Below are positions 1-6,279 of a stretch of DNA of 8,743 nt, in pieces. The stretch is from Caldifarciminota bacterium (GTDB taxonomy: Bacteria > Hydrothermota > UBA3072 > WFRC01). A program made the position numbers and the translations under genes. The stretch covers positions 1 through 8,743 of the forward strand of contig WFRC01000250.1 in NCBI GenBank assembly GCA_015486685.1. The letters run 5' to 3'. The notes below the pieces were generated by a model. It was not told the origin of the DNA. It did no database searches and saw nothing but the letters and a program-made list of their open reading frames with translations. Positions within the stretch are counted from its first letter, which is position 1; each line of letters begins with the position of its first letter.

Positions 1-113
1 ACTATGAGATATATGAAATGGATGTGAATGGAGACTATCAGCATAATCTTACAAACTCATCCACAAATGAGTTTGATGCTTCCTGGTATTATTTGAATGC
101 AAAGAAGATTTAA
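1..113 (+). CDS. 3' end of a PD40/TolB-like propeller protein (partial, paralogue of the next gene)
   Basis: Only the last 37 codons or so are in the window. Reading from base 3 gives a peptide starting YEIYEMDVNG and ending LNAKKI before TAA at 111-113. This is the same, residue for residue, as the end of the lipoprotein at 135-2525, so it would be the last propeller blade (EIYEM strand, LTN turn) and the closing strand FDASWYY. The TAA is followed by the same spacer and ribosome-binding site as behind the next gene. I infer a tandem paralogue, but nothing upstream is visible, and if the window starts at a contig edge this could be an assembly effect. The start, full length and N-terminal domains are unknown. 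Confidence 0.75.
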   Translation, partial: YEIYEMDVNGDYQHNLTNSSTNEFDASWYYLNAKKI

Positions 114-131
114 ACCTTAAAAAGGAGGTAT
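1..131 (+). repeat. 131-bp perfect direct repeat, copy 1
   Basis: Bases 1-131 match bases 2413-2543 exactly at an offset of 2412 bases. The match covers the last blade codons, the TAA stop, the spacer and the ribosome-binding site, and ends at GGAGGTAT, 3 bases before the ATG at 135. The left boundary cannot be seen because the window begins inside the repeat, so 131 bp is a minimum. Confidence 0.95.
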
Positions 132-134
132 ATT

Positions 135-2525
135 ATGAAAAAAGTCTTTTTTAATGTGTTAAGTTTAATAGTATTAATAGTTTTTACAGGAATATTTGGA
201 TGTAAAAAAGAACAAAAAATACCTCATGAGAATGGATATTATCTTCCAACAAATATTACCCATTTTCCATCAGAAGAAGGGGAATTAAAAAATGTTCATA
301 TCTATCATGATACCACCAACATTGATAGTCTTAAACTTATATTCTCTGGGGCTAAGCCAACATATAAAGCAAATGATATTCTTGTAGGAACAGAGGGAAG
401 TGGATATTTGGTTAAGGTAACTTCTGAACCTATTGTTAGAGGGGATACATTAATTATTAAAACAGCCCTTGCTAAGTTTACAGAAGCTTTTGAAGATGCT
501 TATATAGATACTGTTATTCAAGTAAAGCCACAAGAGAAAATGAAGATGAATCTCAAAGCAGTAGACACTATTTATACTGCAACAGTTAAAGGTAAAAATT
601 ACAATATCCATCTCAAATATGATACTCCATTATTTTTCCCGGGAAAGAGTACCAAATCTGAGAAATATGGTTTTTGCTGGACATTTCCTAATATTAAAAT
701 AGAAATAAAAAATCCAGCAAATAATACTTCGTTTTCACTTTCGGCAGACACGCTAATTGTAAGTAAAGACCTTTCTATTGATTTTAAACTTGATTTAGAA
801 TGGTTTCAAATTAAAAGGGTGCGATTAGTAAAAATTGAAAATGAAGGTTTTCGTTTTGTAGGACTTAGCTTAAAAGGTGAACCTATTGATAATGATTTTA
901 GTATTCCACTATTAGATATTCCAGTACTTGCAGCAATTCCCGTAGGACCTATAGTTTTAACTGTAGGATTTAAGATTAAATTAGGTAGTGAGGTACACAT
1001 CGGTGCGGAGGCAAAGTGGGATTGCGTAGTTTCCTATGATCAACATACAGAAGTTGGAGGAGATTGGTACGATGATACGTGGCATAACGTATATGAAAAA
1101 AACATTACCCCGATATTAACATTGAATGATATTTTACCTGCAGTTTCTGGTTATATAAAGGTTGATGCACCTTATATTGATGTAATAGGTGATATTTCGT
1201 TATATAGTGTAATTGGGCCAGAATTTTATATTAGGCCTTTTCTTTATTTTAATTTAGATATTCCATCTTCTATGTCCCAGGTTAATTATGAATACGGGGC
1301 TGCAGTTAAAGGGGGTGTGAAACTCGCTCTTACCTTATTTGATATTCCTATTATCAATTTTACATTGGCAGAATATAGAATGAAACTTGGAGAGGGCACA
1401 TATACTCCAAATAACCCACCAGATATTCCTGTTACACCATCAGGACCTGCAAATGGAGGTGTAAATTTTACTTATAATTTCACATCTTCAACTACAGACC
1501 CTGATGGGGACAGTGTAGCAATCAGATTTGATTGGGGAGATGGAGATACTTCTTTATGGAGTAATTATGTGGCGAGTGGAGATTCTGTTTCAATGGATCA
1601 TTCGTATGCAGATACGGGAACATATTTGGTAAAGGCACAGGCAAAGGATGTAAATGAAGCAGTATCCGATTGGTCTACAGCCCTGAGTTTTAAAGTAAAT
1701 AAAGTTCAGCAGATAATATTTGTTAGTGGAAATGCTGACTCAACCACCTGGGAGATATATGCTCAAGATTATGAAAATGCTGTAAGAAGACAGATAACCC
1801 AGAATAACTATGAAGATTATAATCCCATTTTTACCCCTGATGGTTCTAAAATTATATTTGTATCGGATGAGGATGGAGATAAGGAGATTATGGAGATGAA
1901 TAGTGATGGAACCGGAAGGGTAAAACTTACAGATAATACATATAGTGATTTCCAACCTGCGATTTCACCAGATGGCACTAAAATAGCATTTGTATCAAAC
2001 AGGGATGGAAATGATGAGATATATGAGATGAACCTTTCAGATTTAAGTGTAAAAAGACTTACAAATAATTCTGCAAGGGATTGGTCACCTACATATTCAC
2101 CAGATGGTAGTAAGATTGCATTTATTTCGGATAGAGATGGGGATTGGGAGATATATACATTAACACTTTCTGATTTGAATGTTCAACCATTAACGAACGA
2201 TACACTTGACGAAGGAAATCCTGCATATTCACCAGATGGGGCAAAGATTGCATTTACTTTAGGAAATACAGATGGAACAAACCGTGAGATATATATAATG
2301 AATGCAGATGGAACAGGTTTACAGAACCTATCAAACAATTCTGCTGAGGACTTTGACCCTTCATTTTCACCAGATGGTAGTAAAATCATATTTACAACAA
2401 ACAGGGATGGGAACTATGAGATATATGAAATGGATGTGAATGGAGACTATCAGCATAATCTTACAAACTCATCCACAAATGAGTTTGATGCTTCCTGGTA
2501 TTATTTGAATGCAAAGAAGATTTAA
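135..2525 (+). CDS. Lipoprotein with beta-rich N-terminal half, PKD domain and TolB/PD40-like beta-propeller
   Basis: 796 aa. The N-terminus (MKK, a hydrophobic stretch at about 8-20, then IFGC with Cys23) is a lipoprotein signal; Phe at -2 is an unusual lipobox residue. Residue 24 is Lys, so by the E. coli rule it would go to the outer membrane. Residues 30-425 are beta-rich and I cannot assign them; about 264-420 (VGPIVLTVGF, several GP and Tyr-rich strands) recalls a module seen in other uncharacterised surface proteins. A PKD fold spans about 428-521 (DPDGDS at 455-460, WGDGD at 467-471, HSYADTGTY at 489-497). Residues 526-791 form six propeller blades with TPDG/SPDG at 567, 611, 655, 699 and 745, and a closing strand FDASWYY. 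The start is set by AAAAAGGAGG, ending 6 bases before the ATG. It heads a probable operon. PKD and propeller modules usually bind protein or glycan; no catalytic motif is visible. Its exact role is unknown. Confidence 0.92.
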   Translation: MKKVFFNVLSLIVLIVFTGIFGCKKEQKIPHENGYYLPTNITHFPSEEGELKNVHIYHDTTNIDSLKLIFSGAKPTYKANDILVGTEGSGYLVKVTSEPIVRGDTLIIKTALAKFTEAFEDAYIDTVIQVKPQEKMKMNLKAVDTIYTATVKGKNYNIHLKYDTPLFFPGKSTKSEKYGFCWTFPNIKIEIKNPANNTSFSLSADTLIVSKDLSIDFKLDLEWFQIKRVRLVKIENEGFRFVGLSLKGEPIDNDFSIPLLDIPVLAAIPVGPIVLTVGFKIKLGSEVHIGAEAKWDCVVSYDQHTEVGGDWYDDTWHNVYEKNITPILTLNDILPAVSGYIKVDAPYIDVIGDISLYSVIGPEFYIRPFLYFNLDIPSSMSQVNYEYGAAVKGGVKLALTLFDIPIINFTLAEYRMKLGEGTYTPNNPPDIPVTPSGPANGGVNFTYNFTSSTTDPDGDSVAIRFDWGDGDTSLWSNYVASGDSVSMDHSYADTGTYLVKAQAKDVNEAVSDWSTALSFKVNKVQQIIFVSGNADSTTWEIYAQDYENAVRRQITQNNYEDYNPIFTPDGSKIIFVSDEDGDKEIMEMNSDGTGRVKLTDNTYSDFQPAISPDGTKIAFVSNRDGNDEIYEMNLSDLSVKRLTNNSARDWSPTYSPDGSKIAFISDRDGDWEIYTLTLSDLNVQPLTNDTLDEGNPAYSPDGAKIAFTLGNTDGTNREIYIMNADGTGLQNLSNNSAEDFDPSFSPDGSKIIFTTNRDGNYEIYEMDVNGDYQHNLTNSSTNEFDASWYYLNAKKI
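1416..1697 (+). other. PKD domain within the lipoprotein gene
   Basis: This region encodes residues about 428-521 of the lipoprotein. It has the PKD signature order: a Pro-rich lead (PPDIPVTPSGP), DPDGD, a strand ending FDWGDGDTS, and the HSYADTGTYLVKAQAKD strand. It is a stalk or binding module between the N-terminal half and the propeller. Confidence 0.85.
1710..2507 (+). repeat. Six-blade PD40/TolB-like propeller repeats (about 132-bp period)
   Basis: Residues 526-791 of the lipoprotein repeat the pattern P-x-(Y/F/I)-(S/T)-PDG-(S/T/A)-K-I-x-F, then (D)G-(x)-EIY, then LTN. The PDG motifs are 44, 44, 44 and 46 residues apart, so the DNA period is 132 bp for three steps. The first blade has lost its PDG strand. 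Blocks such as TCACCAGATGGTAGTAA recur at DNA level in blades 4 and 6, a sign of internal duplication. Six blades match the TolB propeller count, but PD40 repeats occur in many unrelated proteins. Confidence 0.85.
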
Positions 2526-2543
2526 ACCTTAAAAAGGAGGTAT
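2413..2543 (+). repeat. 131-bp perfect direct repeat, copy 2
   Basis: Second copy of the sequence at 1-131. It ends 1 base before the ATG of the membrane-protein gene at 2545. After the repeat the copies differ: copy 1 runs into ATTATGAAAAAAG and copy 2 into TATGGAAAAG. The unit between the two ends is therefore exactly one lipoprotein gene plus its spacer, as expected for tandem duplication of a gene-plus-spacer unit or for conversion between adjacent paralogues. Confidence 0.95.
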
Positions 2544-2544
2544 T

Positions 2545-3162
2545 ATGGAAAAGTTAAAAGATGTTGAATTAATGGGTTTACCAGAAGGGGAAGAACCTAT
2601 CGATGTATTTGCATCTAACAGGATAGAAAAATTTATATTGACTCCCAACTTTCTGGTAAGAGCGAGAAGAGTTTTTAAAACATGGTATTCAGACCTCCAT
2701 CCTCTAAAAGATATGGAATATGCAGGAGTAAATGTGCCACTTACTCATCGCCGTATATGGTGGATTATTTATTTCTCCGTCATTGCGATTGTCCTATTTG
2801 AGAGTCATTGGTGGGGAAATTATTTTGCTTCTGTTGGTCAAATGCTTGCAACATTAGGGAAGAATCCACATAAGATAATAACTTTTTTTAACTTAGTCCA
2901 ATTCTTCTCTAACTTTATCCTATGGTGGACAATTATTTGGTTAATTGTAGGAGCGGTAACATTTTTATGGCCGCCATATACTATTTTCAGATTCAGCGGT
3001 AATTTCTATTTATACTCATTAAGACCCATCTATCCCAGAAAAAAAGAGGATGCACTTCGCTTTATCCGTTCTGTCCTTACGCAATATCTGAAATTAAAAG
3101 AGGGAGTTAAAGAAAAAAAAGCAAAGGTGGTGAGGGAAAAAGGAGGCAGGAATGCTACTTAA
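2545..3162 (+). CDS. Uncharacterised two-helix inner-membrane protein, possibly with a split PH-like domain
   Basis: 205 aa, no recognised family. Residues 71-89 (IWWIIYFSVIAIVLF onward) and about 120-145 (ILWWTIIWLIVGAVTFLW) are strongly hydrophobic and Trp-rich, so two membrane helices are likely. The basic stretches RVFKTW and THRR before helix 1 and the highly basic tail (KKAKVVREK) suggest that both ends lie in the cytoplasm. Residues 27-60 (IEKFILTPNFLVRARR, then a W and PLKD) and 148-185 (FRFSGNFYLYSL, then a helix ALRFIRSVLTQYLK) read like the first and last parts of a bacterial PH-like fold, with the two helices inserted between them; this is an impression, not a demonstrated match. 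There is no signal peptide. The start has AAAAAGGAGG 4 bases upstream. The gene lies 19 bp after the lipoprotein gene and overlaps the next gene by 11 bp, so co-translation with the OmpA-like protein is likely. Confidence 0.8.
   Translation: MEKLKDVELMGLPEGEEPIDVFASNRIEKFILTPNFLVRARRVFKTWYSDLHPLKDMEYAGVNVPLTHRRIWWIIYFSVIAIVLFESHWWGNYFASVGQMLATLGKNPHKIITFFNLVQFFSNFILWWTIIWLIVGAVTFLWPPYTIFRFSGNFYLYSLRPIYPRKKEDALRFIRSVLTQYLKLKEGVKEKKAKVVREKGGRNAT
3141..3146 (+). promoter_or_regulatory. Ribosome-binding site inside the preceding gene, sets the start at 3152
   Basis: AGGAGG lies 5 bases before the ATG at 3152, within the last codons of the membrane-protein gene, which ends at 3162. A strong site at the right distance supports this start despite the overlap. 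Genes that overlap like this are usually translationally coupled. Confidence 0.75.
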
Positions 3163-4594
3163 TATACTTCTTGGTTTCCTGTCATTATATGGTAGCAAGG
3201 GAATGTTCAGGCTTATTGATGCAGATTGTGAAAAATCTTATGAGGGAAGAGCAATTATGTCCTCCTCTATAGGAATTGATGCATTTTCTATGCCTTATTC
3301 GAATGATACAACACAATGGGAGTCAACTAAATTAACATGTGGAGATGTTAGATGGTATGTAAATTATGCATTTGGCGGATATATGGAAGTATTTATATCT
3401 ACGGTAGGTAGAGGTTTATTATTAGGAAATATATCAGAACCATATCTTCAACGGGCTGGAATAGGGTCTGTTTCCTTGGGCGCGAAAGGTATGTTTTTTC
3501 AGTCAGATATTGGATATACCTCTTTGTATTATAATCTTTCTCTACCAGCAGGTGAAAAGGAGTTTCAAAATGGGATACAACACGATATTTTATTATTAGC
3601 AACTCTGGACCTTTCTAAGGAATTACTAACACTTCCTTTAAGGTTTATTGTGAATGTAGGTTTCAATTCAGGAAGATTTACCTTTAAAGGGGGTGCTCTG
3701 GCATTTTCTAAGAATTTTGCGGCATCATTTGGTTTAGATTTGACGGATAGAAAGGTCTATGAGGTTGGTACTACCAACATGGAATGGGATTTAAGACCTT
3801 TTGCTGGTATGCGCATACATTATAAGGATTTTGTATCATTGGATGTAGGATATGAATTAGCGAGCAAAATATACGCATTGGATGTTATTCCGAAAGGATT
3901 TGAAGGAAAGCCTGCTGCCCCTCCATACTATCAAATTGTCAGCACTATAACTATTAGGGGACCTGTAAGAAAAGAGAGAGAAACAAATCCTACAGGAAAT
4001 GTGAGTGGAATAGTCGTTGATGCTGCATCAGGGGTACCTCTTGAAGGTGCAAGAGTAAAAATAGTGGAAATTAAAGAAACAAAAGTGACCAGCGGAAGGG
4101 GGATATTCAAATTTTTGGGGGTTCCTAAAGGGGCAGCCACTATAATTTGTGAAAAAGAGGGATATAGACCCTATGCTGTTGTAGCTGATGTAAAAGCAGA
4201 TAAATATACAGTAGTAAATATTAGAATGAGAAGACCCATTGGAAGTTCCAGAACAGTAAAATATTCGCAATGGAAATATGAATTACTCGGAGAAATTAAG
4301 TTTAATAAAGGAGAAACAAGCGTTCCTGATAGTTCATCCCTGCTGCAGAAAATCGTTGAAGATGTGAAATCGTTCCCTGATTCAAAAATCCTTGTGCGTG
4401 GGTATGCAGGAAGTGGGAAGAGTGCGTCATATAAAGATTGGTTGTCAAAAGCAAGAGCACAGGCAGTAAAGGATTGGATTGTGTCAAATAGTGATATATT
4501 ACCCGAAAAAATAGAGATTGAGAGTTATGAAGCGTATGGTAAACAATCTAAAACCGATAGAGTGGATATATTTATTTTGAAACCAAAATCTTAA
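3152..4594 (+). CDS. Outer-membrane protein: predicted beta-barrel, carboxypeptidase-regulatory-like domain, degenerate OmpA-like C-terminal domain
   Basis: 480 aa. The N-terminus (MLLNILLGFLSLYG) is a short hydrophobic stretch without the usual basic start, so the signal peptide is weak. Residues about 36-270 alternate polar and aromatic residues in strands (GAKGMFFQSDIGYTSLYY, FAGMRIHYKDFVSLDVGY), typical of a small outer-membrane barrel. Residues 279-358 match a carboxypeptidase-regulatory-like Ig fold (GNVSGIVVDAASGVPLEGA, then SGRGIFKFLGVPKG and EKEGYRP). Residues about 380-477 match the OmpA/Pal C-terminal domain: ILVRGYAGSG, LSKARAQAVKDWI and the end TDRVDIFIL. Arg435 in LSKARA is kept, but the Asp of the usual GHTD motif is Gly420, so normal diaminopimelate binding is doubtful. 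The likely role is structural, linking outer membrane and periplasm. It overlaps the upstream gene by 11 bp and lies 9 bp before the TPR gene, in the same frame. Confidence 0.88.
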   Translation: MLLNILLGFLSLYGSKGMFRLIDADCEKSYEGRAIMSSSIGIDAFSMPYSNDTTQWESTKLTCGDVRWYVNYAFGGYMEVFISTVGRGLLLGNISEPYLQRAGIGSVSLGAKGMFFQSDIGYTSLYYNLSLPAGEKEFQNGIQHDILLLATLDLSKELLTLPLRFIVNVGFNSGRFTFKGGALAFSKNFAASFGLDLTDRKVYEVGTTNMEWDLRPFAGMRIHYKDFVSLDVGYELASKIYALDVIPKGFEGKPAAPPYYQIVSTITIRGPVRKERETNPTGNVSGIVVDAASGVPLEGARVKIVEIKETKVTSGRGIFKFLGVPKGAATIICEKEGYRPYAVVADVKADKYTVVNIRMRRPIGSSRTVKYSQWKYELLGEIKFNKGETSVPDSSSLLQKIVEDVKSFPDSKILVRGYAGSGKSASYKDWLSKARAQAVKDWIVSNSDILPEKIEIESYEAYGKQSKTDRVDIFILKPKS

Positions 4595-4607
4595 TATGAA
4601 TATATGA
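4592..4607 (+). promoter_or_regulatory. Stop/start junction with no ribosome-binding site and a three-codon minicistron
   Basis: TAA at 4592-4594 ends the OmpA-like gene. One base later, ATG AAT ATA TGA (4596-4607) forms a tiny ORF whose TGA overlaps the true ATG at 4604 as ATGA. No AGGAGG-like stretch lies within 20 bases upstream, unlike at every other start in this window. Termination-reinitiation is the likely way this gene is translated; whether the minicistron matters is unknown. Confidence 0.45.
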
Positions 4608-6196
4608 GATATAGATTTTTATTTTTTCTATTGCCGATAATAACAATCTCTACGAATGCAGAAGTAAAAACATTTATTGCCACTGCAAAATATACGCTTG
4701 GTGAAGACGAAACAAAATTGGATGGAGAGAAAATGGCTCTTCAAAAAGCAAAAAGATTATGTCTTGAGAAAGCAGGGACATATATTGAATCATCATCTCT
4801 GGTAAAAAATAATATCCTTACCAGAGATGAAATTCGCACTCTTTCTGCTGGTGTTTTACGGGCAGAAGTCCTTAAGAAGGAAGTAAGAGTAATAAATGGT
4901 AATATTGTAGTTTTTGTTAAAGCAAAGGTGCAGATTGATGAAAACGATGTTAATAATAAAATAAGAGAGCTATTAAAGAATAATGAAATGAAAAGGGAAA
5001 TAGAGAAACTTGTGAGAGAAAAGAAACATTTAGAGGAGGAACTTAGAAAATTGCAATCTTCTCAAAGGGAAACGAAAAGTAAAAAGGAGCCAAAAGAAAT
5101 AATAAATAAGAAACGGAGGATACTTAACAAAATAAATGCTCAAAGTTTTAAAGAACAAGCTTATGCACTTTTTCTTGAAGGAAAAAATGAGGAAGTCATC
5201 GCAAAATGTAAAAAATACATCATGCAAAATCCAAAGGATTATTGGCCATACCTAATGATTGGAGATGTATATATGCGGTTGGGAAAACATCCTGATGCAT
5301 TAGAAAGGTATTATAATGCGCTGGATATATGTAAGAAAGCAGGAGATAAAACAGGTTTAGGCAAAACCTATAATAAAATTGGGAATGTGTATGCTACTCT
5401 AAGTAGATATGAAGAAGCACTGTCCTACTATAGAAAAAGCCTTGATTTTTTTAGAACTTCAGAATCACAAAATGATATAGCATATGCATATAAAAATATA
5501 GGAAATATATACTCTTATTTTAACAAGTTTAATAAAGCCCTTAGATATTATCAAAATTCTCTTAATGCTTTTCATAGTGCAAATAATTCGGCAGGTATTG
5601 GATATATTTATAATAATATAGGAAGGTTAAACTATTACAGGGGAAAATACGATAAAGCGTTGGAATATTATGAAAAGAGCATTGAGAATCTTGAGAATGC
5701 TGGAGATATTTCAGCGATTGCGGTTGTCTATAATAACATTGGATTTCTTTATAAAACACAGAAACATTATGATAGGGCACTTGAATATTTGAATAAAAGT
5801 TTAGAAATTCATATCAGGATGGGGGATAAAGAAGAAATATCTAATGTTTATACAAATATGGGAAAGTTATATTTTATAACAGAAAAATATGATAAGGCAG
5901 AAGAACTTTATAAAAAGGCTATAGTAATATATTTAAACATTGGGGATTTAAGAGGACTCGGCATTGTTTATTATGATATGGGTAATCTATATAAAAAACA
6001 GATGAAATATAAAGAATCTTTAAATTGGTATCAGAAGAGTCTTTCTATGAGAAAGGCAGCAAGGGATAAGAGAGGTGAAAGGTTGACACTTCTTGGGATG
6101 GTAGGTGATTATAGAAAATTGGGGAATACCAGGAAATCAGCAGAATATTTGGATAAAATAAAAGCATTGGACATAAAAGAGGGAAAATATAAATAA
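4604..6196 (+). CDS. Exported FlgT/LPP20-like, coiled-coil and TPR-repeat protein
   Basis: 530 aa. Residues 1-19 (MRYRFLFFLLPIITISTNA) are a Sec signal peptide with probable cleavage after Ala19. Residues 20-112 resemble the FlgT N-terminal/LPP20-type domain: VKTFIATAKYTLGEDE, an Ala-rich helix (MALQKAKRLCLEKAGTYIES), LTRDEIRTLSAGVL, and a strand pair ending VFVKAKVQID. Residues about 113-155 are charged with heptad-like Leu spacing (coiled coil). From about 181 to 515 there are roughly nine TPRs. Seven have a strict 40-residue period, with YNxIGxxY-type helices near residues 254, 294, 334, 374, 414, 454 and 494, the longer TPR form that often carries protein-protein contacts. The product should be a periplasmic or cell-surface scaffold. 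ATG4604 has no clear ribosome-binding site, but the signal peptide starts here and TAA lies in frame just upstream. It is probably coupled to the OmpA-like gene. Confidence 0.9.
   Translation: MRYRFLFFLLPIITISTNAEVKTFIATAKYTLGEDETKLDGEKMALQKAKRLCLEKAGTYIESSSLVKNNILTRDEIRTLSAGVLRAEVLKKEVRVINGNIVVFVKAKVQIDENDVNNKIRELLKNNEMKREIEKLVREKKHLEEELRKLQSSQRETKSKKEPKEIINKKRRILNKINAQSFKEQAYALFLEGKNEEVIAKCKKYIMQNPKDYWPYLMIGDVYMRLGKHPDALERYYNALDICKKAGDKTGLGKTYNKIGNVYATLSRYEEALSYYRKSLDFFRTSESQNDIAYAYKNIGNIYSYFNKFNKALRYYQNSLNAFHSANNSAGIGYIYNNIGRLNYYRGKYDKALEYYEKSIENLENAGDISAIAVVYNNIGFLYKTQKHYDRALEYLNKSLEIHIRMGDKEEISNVYTNMGKLYFITEKYDKAEELYKKAIVIYLNIGDLRGLGIVYYDMGNLYKKQMKYKESLNWYQKSLSMRKAARDKRGERLTLLGMVGDYRKLGNTRKSAEYLDKIKALDIKEGKYK
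5354..6073 (+). repeat. TPR array with 40-residue (120-bp) period
   Basis: Residues 251-490 of the TPR protein hold six consecutive 40-residue units. Each has helix A (YNNIGxLY-like), a turn (KYDKALEYY-like), helix B (xKSLEI) and a linker ending GD or similar. The protein repeats are clear, while the DNA has diverged: I saw no long identical blocks. Shorter, irregular TPRs precede the array (181-246), and a degenerate one follows it (493-515). Confidence 0.85.
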
Positions 6197-6224
6197 CTTC
6201 TTATGAGATTGAGGCTTTATATGA

Positions 6225-6255
6225 ATAGTGGGCAGCATTTTTACTTCCCACTTTT
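6225..6255 (+). terminator. Possible rho-independent terminator or attenuator hairpin
   Basis: AGTGGG (6227-6232) pairs with CCCACT (6247-6252). After a one-base mismatch, AG (6234-6235) also pairs with CT (6244-6245), leaving an 8-base loop. TTTT (6252-6255) follows and can also extend the stem with AA at 6224-6225. The stem is short and the T-run weak. It sits 30 bases after the TPR gene, the only intergenic gap of any size, so it may close the operon or reduce read-through into the repeat gene. Confidence 0.5.
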
Positions 6256-6266
6256 AACTTATTAAC

Positions 6267-6274
6267 AAGGAGGT
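6267..6274 (+). promoter_or_regulatory. Ribosome-binding site for the Ig-repeat gene
   Basis: AAGGAGGT lies 5 bases before the ATG at 6280 and decides the start of a gene that has no stop in the window. Only 11 bases separate it from the end of the hairpin, too few for a promoter in between. A dedicated promoter would have to overlap the hairpin or the end of the TPR gene; I see no convincing -35/-10 pair. Confidence 0.8.
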
Positions 6275-6279
6275 TTAAT

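Noticed and set aside
806..1000. Minus-strand ORF inside the lipoprotein gene, and similar ones at 1740-1955 and 2183-2389
   Set aside because: They lie opposite a long coding frame with clear domains, have low-complexity translations with no recognisable family, and no ribosome-binding site of note. Repeat coding such as PDG on the plus strand creates open antisense frames.
135..4594. Calling the genes tolB and pal
   Set aside because: The propeller motif is generic PD40, the protein is a lipoprotein with a PKD domain and lacks the TolB N-terminal domain, and the OmpA-like domain is on a barrel protein. Only an analogy can be supported.
3399..5780. Minus-strand ORFs opposite the OmpA-like and TPR genes
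   Set aside because: All are short (under 85 aa), fully covered by well-supported plus-strand genes, and show no domain or start signal.
6197..6279. A promoter with -35 near TTGAGG (6209-6214)
   Set aside because: No acceptable -10 lies 16-18 bases downstream, so any promoter call here would be guesswork in such AT-rich sequence.
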